A stretch of DNA of 39,109 nucleotides, from the NCBI RefSeq assembly GCF_000337375.1, contig NZ_AOJG01000004.1, positions 16,559-55,667 of the forward strand. Direction: 5' to 3'. The notes beneath the pieces are model-generated. The model saw nothing but the letters and a program-made list of their open reading frames with translations, made no database searches and was not told where the DNA came from. The DNA is from Halorubrum lipolyticum DSM 21995 (lineage in GTDB: Archaea > Halobacteriota > Halobacteria > Halobacteriales > Haloferacaceae). The position numbers were made by a program, and so were the translations under genes. Positions within the stretch are counted from its first letter, which is position 1, and each line of letters opens with the position of its first letter. Positions 8,587 through 15,576 of the stretch are shown here, one piece after another.

Positions 8587-9585
8587 ATGACCGAGAAGGC
8601 CACCGCGCGAGCCCACCCGATCCAGGGGCTCGTCAAGTACCACGGGATGCGCGACGAGCAGCTCCGGCTCCCGTACCACGACAGCATCAGCCTCTGTACC
8701 GCCCCGACCGCGACGACGACCACCGTCGAGTGGCAGCCCGACGCGAGCGAGGACGTCTACGTCATCGGCGACGAGGAAGTGGACGGACGCGCCGCCGAGC
8801 GCATCGACATGGTCGTCGACCACGTCCGCGAGCTGGCCGGCGTCGACGCCGCGGTGCGGCTGAAGAGCGAGAACTCCTTCCCGTCGAACATCGGCTTCGG
8901 CTCCTCGTCGTCGGGGTTCGCGGCCGCCGCGCTCGCGCTCACCGAGGCCGCGGGCCTCGACCTCTCCCTCCCCGAGGTCTCCACCGTCGCCCGCCGCGGC
9001 TCCTCCTCCGCGGCCCGGTCGGTGACGGGCGCGTACTCCCGGCTCGACGCCGGGCTCAACGACGAGGACTGCCGCTCGCACCGCCTCGACGTGGGGGTGA
9101 GCGGGGACGGGTTCGACCCCGAGGAGGACCTCCGGATCGTCGCCGCGCACGTCCCCGCTTATAAAGAGACGGAGGAGGCCCACCGCGAGGCCGCCGCGAG
9201 CCACATGATGCAGGCGCGGACCGCCCACGTGCAGGACCAGCTCGTTGAGATGACCGACGCGCTCCGCGAGGGAGAGTTCGACCGGATCTTCGAGACCGCC
9301 GAGCACGACTCGCTCTCCCTCACGGCCACGACGATGACCGGCCCCGCGGGCTGGGTGTACTGGCAGCCGGAGACGATCGCCGTCTTCAACGCGGTGCGCG
9401 AGCTCCGCGAGGCGGGCGTCCCCGTCTACTTCTCGACGGACACCGGCGCGTCGGTGTACGTGAACACGCTCGCCGACCACGCCGAGGAGGTCGAAGAGAG
9501 AATCGCCGAGATCGGCATCGACACCGACGTCTGGGAGGTCGGCGGCCCGGCGCGCGTCCTCGACGAGAGCGAGGCGCTCTTTTAA
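8587..9585 (+). CDS. mvaD: Phosphomevalonate decarboxylase (MVD-like GHMP enzyme)
   Basis: This 332-residue GHMP-superfamily enzyme acts in the mevalonate route to isopentenyl phosphate, the precursor of archaeal lipids. Family blocks are IQGLVKYHGMRDEQLRLPYH (the N-terminal MVD block), GFGSSSSGFAAAALAL (the nucleotide-binding GHMP motif 2) and GSSSAARSVTGAYSRLDAG (the active-site Ser/Arg region). STDTGASVYVNT contains the Asp corresponding to the catalytic base. In haloarchaea the MVD homologue has been shown, in Haloferax, to act on phosphomevalonate rather than the diphosphate, hence the product name; that is established for the group, not shown here. The following 256 nt hold no gene but a repeat element. 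Confidence 0.9.
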   Translation: MTEKATARAHPIQGLVKYHGMRDEQLRLPYHDSISLCTAPTATTTTVEWQPDASEDVYVIGDEEVDGRAAERIDMVVDHVRELAGVDAAVRLKSENSFPSNIGFGSSSSGFAAAALALTEAAGLDLSLPEVSTVARRGSSSAARSVTGAYSRLDAGLNDEDCRSHRLDVGVSGDGFDPEEDLRIVAAHVPAYKETEEAHREAAASHMMQARTAHVQDQLVEMTDALREGEFDRIFETAEHDSLSLTATTMTGPAGWVYWQPETIAVFNAVRELREAGVPVYFSTDTGASVYVNTLADHAEEVEERIAEIGIDTDVWEVGGPARVLDESEALF

Positions 9586-9589
9586 ATAT

Positions 9590-9790
9590 AAGCCGCGGTG
9601 CGGTGGCGCGTGCCTGTGAGCGGTCGCCGGCGGCGACCGCGAACAGCACCGCGCGAGGGACGCGGCGAACGCGAGCGGCGAAGCCGCGAGCCGTGAGCCG
9701 CGAGGCTGGGGCTTTGGAGGCGTTCGAAATCGATCTACAGGCGGTCATTTATAAGCGAGCGACTGGAGCTTTGGCAGCGTTCACCGTCGC
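9590..9790 (+). repeat. Decayed copy of the dispersed element found at 32583-33093
   Basis: This non-coding stretch matches the reverse complement of the larger element in the same order. GGTGCGGTGGCGCG at 9597-9610 equals the complement of 32988-33001. A TGAGCGG block follows in both. GGCTGGGGCTTTGGAGG at 9704-9720 equals the complement of 32659-32675. TCATTTATAA at 9745-9754 matches the complement of 32628-32637 with similar spacing. The CTGGAGCTTTGGCAGCGTTCAC block at about 9763-9784 is a further partial copy of the same terminal part. The copy lacks the terminal inverted repeat seen in the larger element. Together these fill the gap between the decarboxylase and photolyase genes. Confidence 0.6.
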
Positions 9791-9844
9791 AGCGACGACG
9801 TATCCCCTCACACGAACGACGATGCGTCTCCCAACGTTATCCGC

Positions 9845-11425
9845 TTATTCCTCCGGATCTTCGCCGCGCGCTCGCTTGTACATCGCTAACGCCTCCTCGC
9901 GCCGCTCCGAGTGGTCGACGATCGGTGACGGGTACTCGGGCGCCGCGTTCGCGCGCTGCGTGGGCGACAGCTCGTGCCACTCGTGGATGAGGTCGGCGTC
10001 GAGCCCGCGCAGCTCCGGCACGTATTCCGTTATATACTCCGCCTCGGGATCGTACCGCTCGCCCTGCGTCATCGGGTTGAAGATCCGGAAGTAGGGCTGC
10101 GCGTCGGTCCCCGTCGAGGCCGCCCACTGCCACCCGCCGTTGTCGTTGGCGGTGTCGTGGTCGGCCAGCGTCTCCCGGAAGTGCTCGTAGCCGTGTCGCC
10201 AGTCCGCGAGCAGGTCCTTCGTGAGGAAGGAGGCGACGATCATCCGCACGCGGTTGTGCATGAACGCCTCCTCCCGGAGCTGCCGCATCCCGGCGTCGAC
10301 GATCGGGTAGCCCGTCTCGCCGCGCTTCCACGCCGCGATCTCCTCGGCGTCGTCGCGCCACGCGATCCCCTCCTCGTACGTCTTGTAGTTCTCGGTGACC
10401 ACCTCGGGGTTGTGAAAGAGGACCTGCGCGTAGAACTCCCGCCACGCGAGCTGCTGTTGGTACTCCTCGACGGCGGCGACCGGTCCGCCCTCGTCGTCGT
10501 CACTGTCGGACCCACCGCCGTCTCCGTCCGCCGCCTCGTCGTCCTTCGCGGTCCGCTCCTCCGCGGCGGCCGTCGCGCGCTCCGTCGCCTCGTAGACCTC
10601 GCGCACGCCGATCTCGCCGTATTTTAAAAAGGCCGACATGCGGGAGGTCGCCTCGCGCGCCGGGTAGTCGCGCTCGGCGTCGTACGAGAACACCGCCTCC
10701 GAGAGGAACGCGTCGAGCCGGTCGCGAGCCGCTTCGGTGCCGGCCGCACCGATATCGGCGTCCGGCTCCGCGAACCCCAGATCGGCGGGAGACGGGAGGT
10801 CGCCGACGGCGACGCGGTCGGCTTCGACCCCGCCGTCAGGTCGCCCGCCGCCGTCCGCCAACGCGCCGCCGTCGCCCCCGACCGTCGTCGCCAGCGCGTC
10901 GGCGTCGACGAGGTCGCTCGCCTCGGGCGTCGGCGCCGGCGCGTCGGTCTCGCGGCCGGTCCACTTCTTCCAGTAGTAGGTGTAGACCGAGTACGGGTCC
11001 CCGGCGTTGGTCCGGATCGAGTCCGGCGTGTGCAACACCGCGTCGTGGTGCGCCTCGCGGTCGATCCCGGCGTCGTTGAGGGCCGTTCGAACGCTCGCGT
11101 CGCGCTCGCGGGCGAGCCCCGAGTAGTCCCGGTTCCAGACGACGCGGTCGGCGTCGAGCGCGCCGGCCAGCTCGGGGAGGACGGTCTCCGGGTCGCCGCG
11201 GGCGACGAGGAGGTCGCTCCCGCGGTCGCGGTAGTCGGCCCGCAGCGCCGCGAGCCCGTCGAGCAGACGGCGGACTCGCACGTCGCTCGCGTGGTCGAGC
11301 ACGTCCGGGTCGAAGACGAACACGGGGGCGGCCGGCCCTCGGTCGTCGTCGCGCGCGCCGGTCGCGGCCGCGAGGCCGACGTTGTCGGCGACTCTGAGGT
11401 CCCGCCGGTGCCAGAACAGCTCCAT
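9845..11425 (-). CDS. phr: Deoxyribodipyrimidine photolyase (class I, cryptochrome/photolyase family)
   Basis: This enzyme repairs UV-induced pyrimidine dimers using blue light and FAD. In the 526-residue protein the N-terminal photolyase domain begins MELFWHRRDLRVADN with the usual W-HRRDLR motif. The C-terminal FAD domain carries SRMSAFLKYGEIG, YPIVDAGMRQL, MHNRVRMIVASFLTKDL and NGGWQWAASTGTDAQPYFRI, the strongest photolyase signature, including the electron-transfer Trp region. Residues 289-315 form an Asp/Gly/Ser-rich insert between two FAD-domain helices, not found in typical family members; a second Gly/Asp-rich stretch lies at about 182-202. Both look like surface loops suited to high salt. 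The last residues are GEDPEE. Confidence 0.95.
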   Translation of the reverse strand: MELFWHRRDLRVADNVGLAAATGARDDDRGPAAPVFVFDPDVLDHASDVRVRRLLDGLAALRADYRDRGSDLLVARGDPETVLPELAGALDADRVVWNRDYSGLARERDASVRTALNDAGIDREAHHDAVLHTPDSIRTNAGDPYSVYTYYWKKWTGRETDAPAPTPEASDLVDADALATTVGGDGGALADGGGRPDGGVEADRVAVGDLPSPADLGFAEPDADIGAAGTEAARDRLDAFLSEAVFSYDAERDYPAREATSRMSAFLKYGEIGVREVYEATERATAAAEERTAKDDEAADGDGGGSDSDDDEGGPVAAVEEYQQQLAWREFYAQVLFHNPEVVTENYKTYEEGIAWRDDAEEIAAWKRGETGYPIVDAGMRQLREEAFMHNRVRMIVASFLTKDLLADWRHGYEHFRETLADHDTANDNGGWQWAASTGTDAQPYFRIFNPMTQGERYDPEAEYITEYVPELRGLDADLIHEWHELSPTQRANAAPEYPSPIVDHSERREEALAMYKRARGEDPEE

Positions 11426-11464
11426 GGGATCGACAGGGGTGCGATGACCGTGAAACCACCGGGT

Positions 11465-11911
11465 TCAAAGCTCGACGCGTCCCGGCACGCTCACGCGGTC
11501 GAGCAGGAAGTACGCGACCGTGAGCGCGAGCACCAGCGCGCCGATGGCGACCGCCGCGAGCAGCGCGTCCTCCGCGGTGGCGTAGTCGTCGAGTCGGTAG
11601 CTGATCACGCGCCGAGAGGCGGCGATGATCGCGGCGCTCACGACGATCCGGAGCACGGGCTGGCCCCGCGCGTACGCCACGAGCGTCCGGTGGACCTCGA
11701 CGATGACCAACAGCAGCAGCACGCTGTCGAGCAGCCCGACCACCGCGACGGGATCGGTGAAATCGCCCGCGACGAGCAGCCGGTACAGCGAGATGAACAG
11801 GTCGAACACGCCGATGAGAAACAGGATGAGCAGGAAGTACGCCGCCCCCAACACGAGCCACTCCATCGCCCGCGCGGCCGGATCCGCCGCGTCGTCGAGG
11901 TCGAACGCCAT
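11465..11911 (-). CDS. PsiE-like small membrane protein
   Basis: This 148-residue protein has four predicted membrane helices, at roughly 15-38, 52-72, 85-100 and 118-140. Its layout and the segment VIVEVHRTLVAYARGQPVL resemble the phosphate-starvation-inducible PsiE family, in which a similar acidic/His segment follows the second helix. Biochemical function of that family is not established. It lies 39 nt upstream of photolyase on the same strand and could be co-transcribed with it; the helicase gene is 64 nt further upstream. Confidence 0.7.
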   Translation of the reverse strand: MAFDLDDAADPAARAMEWLVLGAAYFLLILFLIGVFDLFISLYRLLVAGDFTDPVAVVGLLDSVLLLLVIVEVHRTLVAYARGQPVLRIVVSAAIIAASRRVISYRLDDYATAEDALLAAVAIGALVLALTVAYFLLDRVSVPGRVEL

Positions 11912-11975
11912 CGACGGACCGGACGGCGCCCGACAGCAAGTGGCTTGGGGTGGACGTGGTCAGGGAACGGCGTCG

Positions 11976-14399
11976 TCACCGCCCCGCGTCGCCGCCCGTC
12001 AGCGCCTCCAGCAGCCGCACCGCGGGCGCCTTCGCCAGCGGCTCGTTGGCGTTGCCGCAGTGGGGCGACTGGACGCAGGCCGGACAGCCGCCCTCGCAGT
12101 CGCAGGTGTCGATCAGGCGGGCCGTGCGGGCCATCAGCTCCTCGATCCGCTCGTGGCCCCGCCGCGTGAGCCCGACGCCGCCGGGGTGGCCGTCGTAAAC
12201 GAACACCGCCGGCGCGTCGGTGTGGGGGTGGTACGGTGTCGAGATGCCGCCCACGTCGGCGCGGTCACAGAGCAGGTGGAAGGGGAACAGCGAGATGATC
12301 CCGTGTTCGGCCGCGTGGATCCCGCCGTTGAAGGCGTGTTCGCCGCCCGGAAGGCTCTCTCCGCCGTCCGTTGCCGTCTCCGTGCCCTCCGTTCCCTCCG
12401 TGTCGCGGTCGGTCCCGTCACGGCCCCCGAGTGCGCGCATCTCGGACTCGACGTCCGCCGGCACCGGAAAGTACAGCGCCTTCGTCCGCAGCGTCGTCTC
12501 GGGGAGGTCAAGCGTCGACTCGCCGAGCGACTCGCCCGTCTTGGCGTCCTTCCGGACGAACCCCGTGATCCGCTCCGTCACCGTCACGTCCGCAAACCGG
12601 ACCGGTACGTCCGGGCGGGCCGACAGCTCGCGCTCGCCGAGGTCGGCGTTCACGGCGATGTCCTTCTCGGTGAGCGGCTGCGTGTAGTAGTCGGCCCACG
12701 AGGACTGGAGCTCGGCCACGTCGCGGTCGAGGTCGAGATTCGTCACCTCGTAGGTCCGGCCCTGCTGGTGGTAGATCGCCCCGGGGTGCGCGTCCCGGAG
12801 CGCGTCGCCGAAGCCGAGCGAGGCCACCGTCTCGTTCCGGGACGAGTCGATCAGGTCGACCTCGCGGTCGCCGGCGGTCCGCAGGCTCACCGACTGCTGC
12901 GGACTCGACGAGCCCGCGTGCGTCCACCGGATCCCGTCGGCGACCTCCCGTCTGTCCAAGGTCCCCTCGTCGGTCAGGTCCGCGACGACGCCGGGGAACG
13001 ACTCGCCGAAGAAGCGCTCGTCGCCGGGCGAGAGCCAGCTCTCGTCGGCCGCGCAGGCGACGTGACCCGGGAGCAGCTGGTCGTTCTCGGGGTCGCAGAT
13101 CGCGTCCTCCGGCGGCGCCTCGAAGAAGTCGCTCGGGTTGCGCATCAGGTACTGGTCGAGCTGGTCCTCGCCGCCGACCATTACCACGAGGGCCGGGTCG
13201 TCGCCGCGGCCGGCCCGCCCCGCGCGCTGGTACGCCGACATCCGCGTGCCGGGGTAGCCGTCCAAGATCACGGCGTCGAGCCCGCCCACGTCGACGCCGA
13301 GTTCGAGGGCGCTCGTCGACCAGACGCCCCGGAGGTCGCCGGCGTGGAGGTCCGCCTCGATCTCCCGGCGCCGGTCGTCGGTCAGGGCGGCCTGGTACGC
13401 GCCGACCTTCCCGGCGAGACCGCGCTCGCCCCGCTCTCGGAGGTCGCTCGCGCTGTCGGTCGCGTACTGCTCCGCGGTCTGCCTGGCCCGCGTGAACGCC
13501 AGCGTCTGCGCGCCCGCGGTCACGAGGTCACAGAAGAGCCGTTTGCTCTCCGCGTGGCTCGACTTCCGGCGGCCGCTGCCGCGCTCCTTCCAGTCGTCGT
13601 CGTACTCGGGCGGGTTCCACAACACCCAGTCGCGCGGGCCGCGGCCCGACGTGTCCTCGTCGACCAAGGCGATCCCCTCCGGGTCGCGCCCGGTCACGGT
13701 CGCGACGTGTTCGACCGGGTTGTTGATCGTCGCCGAACAGCAGACGAACTGCGGGTTCGACCCGAACCGCTCGCAGGTCCGCGCGAGGCGGCGTAAGGTC
13801 ATCGCGACCTGCGATCCGAACACGCCGCGGTAGCTGTGGACCTCGTCGATCACGACGTACTCCAGCGACGAGAAGAACCAGTCCCAGAGGCGCCCGGCGT
13901 ACGGTAACAGGGCGTAGTGGAGCATGTCCGGGTTCGACAGCAACACGGTCGGCTCGCGGTCGCGCACGTCGCGCTTCTCCGACCGCGAGAGGCGCCCCGT
14001 ATAGGACTCGACCGAGACGCCGCTCCCGAAGCCGAGCCCGTGCGCGAGGTCGCTCAGGCTCTCCTCCTGGTCCGCGATCAGCGCGTTCTGGGGACCGATA
14101 TACAGGGTCCGCCCCCCGCGGTCCATCGCGGCCTCGAACGCGGGGACGGTGTACGCGAGCGACTTCCCGCTCGCGGTCTCGGTGGCGAGCACGACGTCGT
14201 CGCCGCCGCGGACCGCCTCGATCGCCTCGGCCTGGTGGCGGTACAGCCGATCGATCCCGTCCTTCGCGAGCGCGTCGGCCATTCGGGGCGCGAGGTCGAC
14301 CTCGCGGTACGCCGGCTCGCGGGCGGGAAGTCGGCGGTGCTCCGCGATCTGTCCCTCGTAGAACGGTCGGTTCCGCAGCCACTCGATGGCGTCCTCCAC
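11976..14399 (-). CDS. DEAD/DEAH-box helicase with DUF1998-type Cys cluster (Hrq1/MrfA-like)
   Basis: This is an 807-residue superfamily 2 helicase. Walker A is ATETASGKS (72-80), the DEVH box is at 185-188, motif III SAT at 222-224, and motif VI QRAGRAGR at 391-398. The C-terminal third ends in a cysteine cluster, CDCEGGCPACVQSPHCGN (Cys766, 768, 772, 775, 781), the metal-binding DUF1998 signature of Hrq1 and the bacterial repair helicase MrfA. Those relatives unwind DNA and take part in repair of crosslinks or bulky lesions; a DNA-repair role here is inferred. It sits beside photolyase, also a repair gene. An acidic Thr/Glu/Asp-rich insert occurs near 660-690. Confidence 0.92.
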   Translation of the reverse strand: MEDAIEWLRNRPFYEGQIAEHRRLPAREPAYREVDLAPRMADALAKDGIDRLYRHQAEAIEAVRGGDDVVLATETASGKSLAYTVPAFEAAMDRGGRTLYIGPQNALIADQEESLSDLAHGLGFGSGVSVESYTGRLSRSEKRDVRDREPTVLLSNPDMLHYALLPYAGRLWDWFFSSLEYVVIDEVHSYRGVFGSQVAMTLRRLARTCERFGSNPQFVCCSATINNPVEHVATVTGRDPEGIALVDEDTSGRGPRDWVLWNPPEYDDDWKERGSGRRKSSHAESKRLFCDLVTAGAQTLAFTRARQTAEQYATDSASDLRERGERGLAGKVGAYQAALTDDRRREIEADLHAGDLRGVWSTSALELGVDVGGLDAVILDGYPGTRMSAYQRAGRAGRGDDPALVVMVGGEDQLDQYLMRNPSDFFEAPPEDAICDPENDQLLPGHVACAADESWLSPGDERFFGESFPGVVADLTDEGTLDRREVADGIRWTHAGSSSPQQSVSLRTAGDREVDLIDSSRNETVASLGFGDALRDAHPGAIYHQQGRTYEVTNLDLDRDVAELQSSWADYYTQPLTEKDIAVNADLGERELSARPDVPVRFADVTVTERITGFVRKDAKTGESLGESTLDLPETTLRTKALYFPVPADVESEMRALGGRDGTDRDTEGTEGTETATDGGESLPGGEHAFNGGIHAAEHGIISLFPFHLLCDRADVGGISTPYHPHTDAPAVFVYDGHPGGVGLTRRGHERIEELMARTARLIDTCDCEGGCPACVQSPHCGNANEPLAKAPAVRLLEALTGGDAGR

Positions 14400-14448
14400 G
14401 GCTACGGTATCGTGGGGTCGACCGGGCCTAATCGTTGCGGTCGGGTGA

Positions 14449-14462
14449 CCGTTTATAAACGG
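14449..14462. promoter_or_regulatory. Palindromic TATA element upstream of the helicase gene
   Basis: CCGTTTATAAACGG is a perfect 14-bp palindrome centred on a TATA box about 55 nt before the helicase ATG. It would give a leader of roughly 28 nt. The symmetry could also make it an operator. Confidence 0.4.
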
Positions 14463-14520
14463 AACGAGAGATGTTGCCGTCGCACCGCTTCGGCTATTTA
14501 TAAGCGTTCACGGCTGTCGC

Positions 14521-15576
14521 TCACGTCTCGAACCCGTTCTCCGCGACGAGCGTTCGGACGCCGACGTACGCGACCGCGGCGATACCGACGTAGGCGACCA
14601 CCAGCGCCGTCGTAGCCGCGTCGGCGCTGTCGATCGCGAGGCGCGCGACCGCGTTCGCGGGGCCGCCCGCCATCGCCGTGGCGCCGCCGAAGAGGACGAG
14701 CACGCCGATCGAGTAGAGGAACTGCGCCGCCCGCCGGTCGGGCGCGAGCGCGGAGATGGCGAGCGCGAGCGCGACGACAAGCGTCGTGAGCGCGGTCATG
14801 AGGACGAGGATCGAGGGGACGTTGGCGACCGGGGTCCCGTTCGCGCGGAGGAGGAGGAGCCATAGGAGCGCCTGTCCGGGGGCGATCGCGACCGCCGCCA
14901 GCGCCTTTCCGTCGACGATCTCCCCGAGCGTGACGGGCGCGACGCGCAGCAGCTCGAAGGTCCCCTCGTCGATCTCCTCGGTGATCGAGTCGACCACGAG
15001 CGACCCCGAGATGAAGACGGGGAGGAACACGAGGACCGGAATCAACACGGTGTACGTGAACGTGAAGTACGGGCTGGTGCCGGTGCGCTCCGGGAGGGGG
15101 AGCGGCGACTCGCTCAGGGACGCGGTCCGGTCCGCGCGCTCCTGTCGCTCGTAGGTCCGGAGCAGGTCGCGGAGCTGGACGACGATCACGGTGGTCTCCA
15201 CCGTGGCGTCCGGGGCGGTCACGGTGGCCGAGATCCGCCCGTCGTCGTGCCGGTTCGCGACCACCACCGCGTCGGCGGCGCTGCGGTCGAAGGCGAGCCG
15301 CGCCGCGCCGGCGTCCTCGTAGCGCGTGACCGAGGCGCCCTCGACCTCGTTCGCGGCGCGCTCGAGGTCGCTCACGGCGTCGCCGGCGCCCGCCACCTCG
15401 ACCTCCGCGCCGCCGAGCGAGCCGGGGTCGTACATCGAGACGAGCCCGACGACGAGGAACGACGAGAACGCGGCGATGAACAGCTGGATCCCGATCGCGA
15501 GCAGGATCGTCTTCTCGGCGCGCAGCCCCGACAGCTCTCTCCCGGCGATCGTCAGACGGCCGTCTCGGCTACGCAT
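14521..15576 (-). CDS. ABC-2 type transporter permease
   Basis: This 351-residue membrane protein is the first of two permeases in a three-gene exporter operon. There is one membrane helix near the N-terminus (ILLAIGIQLFIAAFSSFLVV), then a large extracytoplasmic domain of about 130 residues, then about five clustered helices with the ABC-2 signature stretch VLVFLPVFISGSLVVDSITE followed by an EIDEGTFELLRVAPVTLGEI block. That block, with Glu and a short amphipathic helix, is typical of NatB/YhaP-type permeases. It starts 8 nt inside the end of the upstream permease gene, indicating coupled translation. The substrate is unknown. Confidence 0.88.
   Translation of the reverse strand: MRSRDGRLTIAGRELSGLRAEKTILLAIGIQLFIAAFSSFLVVGLVSMYDPGSLGGAEVEVAGAGDAVSDLERAANEVEGASVTRYEDAGAARLAFDRSAADAVVVANRHDDGRISATVTAPDATVETTVIVVQLRDLLRTYERQERADRTASLSESPLPLPERTGTSPYFTFTYTVLIPVLVFLPVFISGSLVVDSITEEIDEGTFELLRVAPVTLGEIVDGKALAAVAIAPGQALLWLLLLRANGTPVANVPSILVLMTALTTLVVALALAISALAPDRRAAQFLYSIGVLVLFGGATAMAGGPANAVARLAIDSADAATTALVVAYVGIAAVAYVGVRTLVAENGFET

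Noticed and set aside
9603-10094. Plus-strand frame across the repeat and the end of photolyase
   Set aside because: It overlaps the photolyase C-terminus and repeat-derived sequence; its translation is Ser/Arg/Ala-rich with no motif.
11625-13796. Long plus-strand frame opposite the helicase (723 codons)
   Set aside because: The minus strand encodes a helicase with all motifs; the plus frame has no motif and has the Val/Arg/Leu/Ala-rich bias of an antisense shadow.
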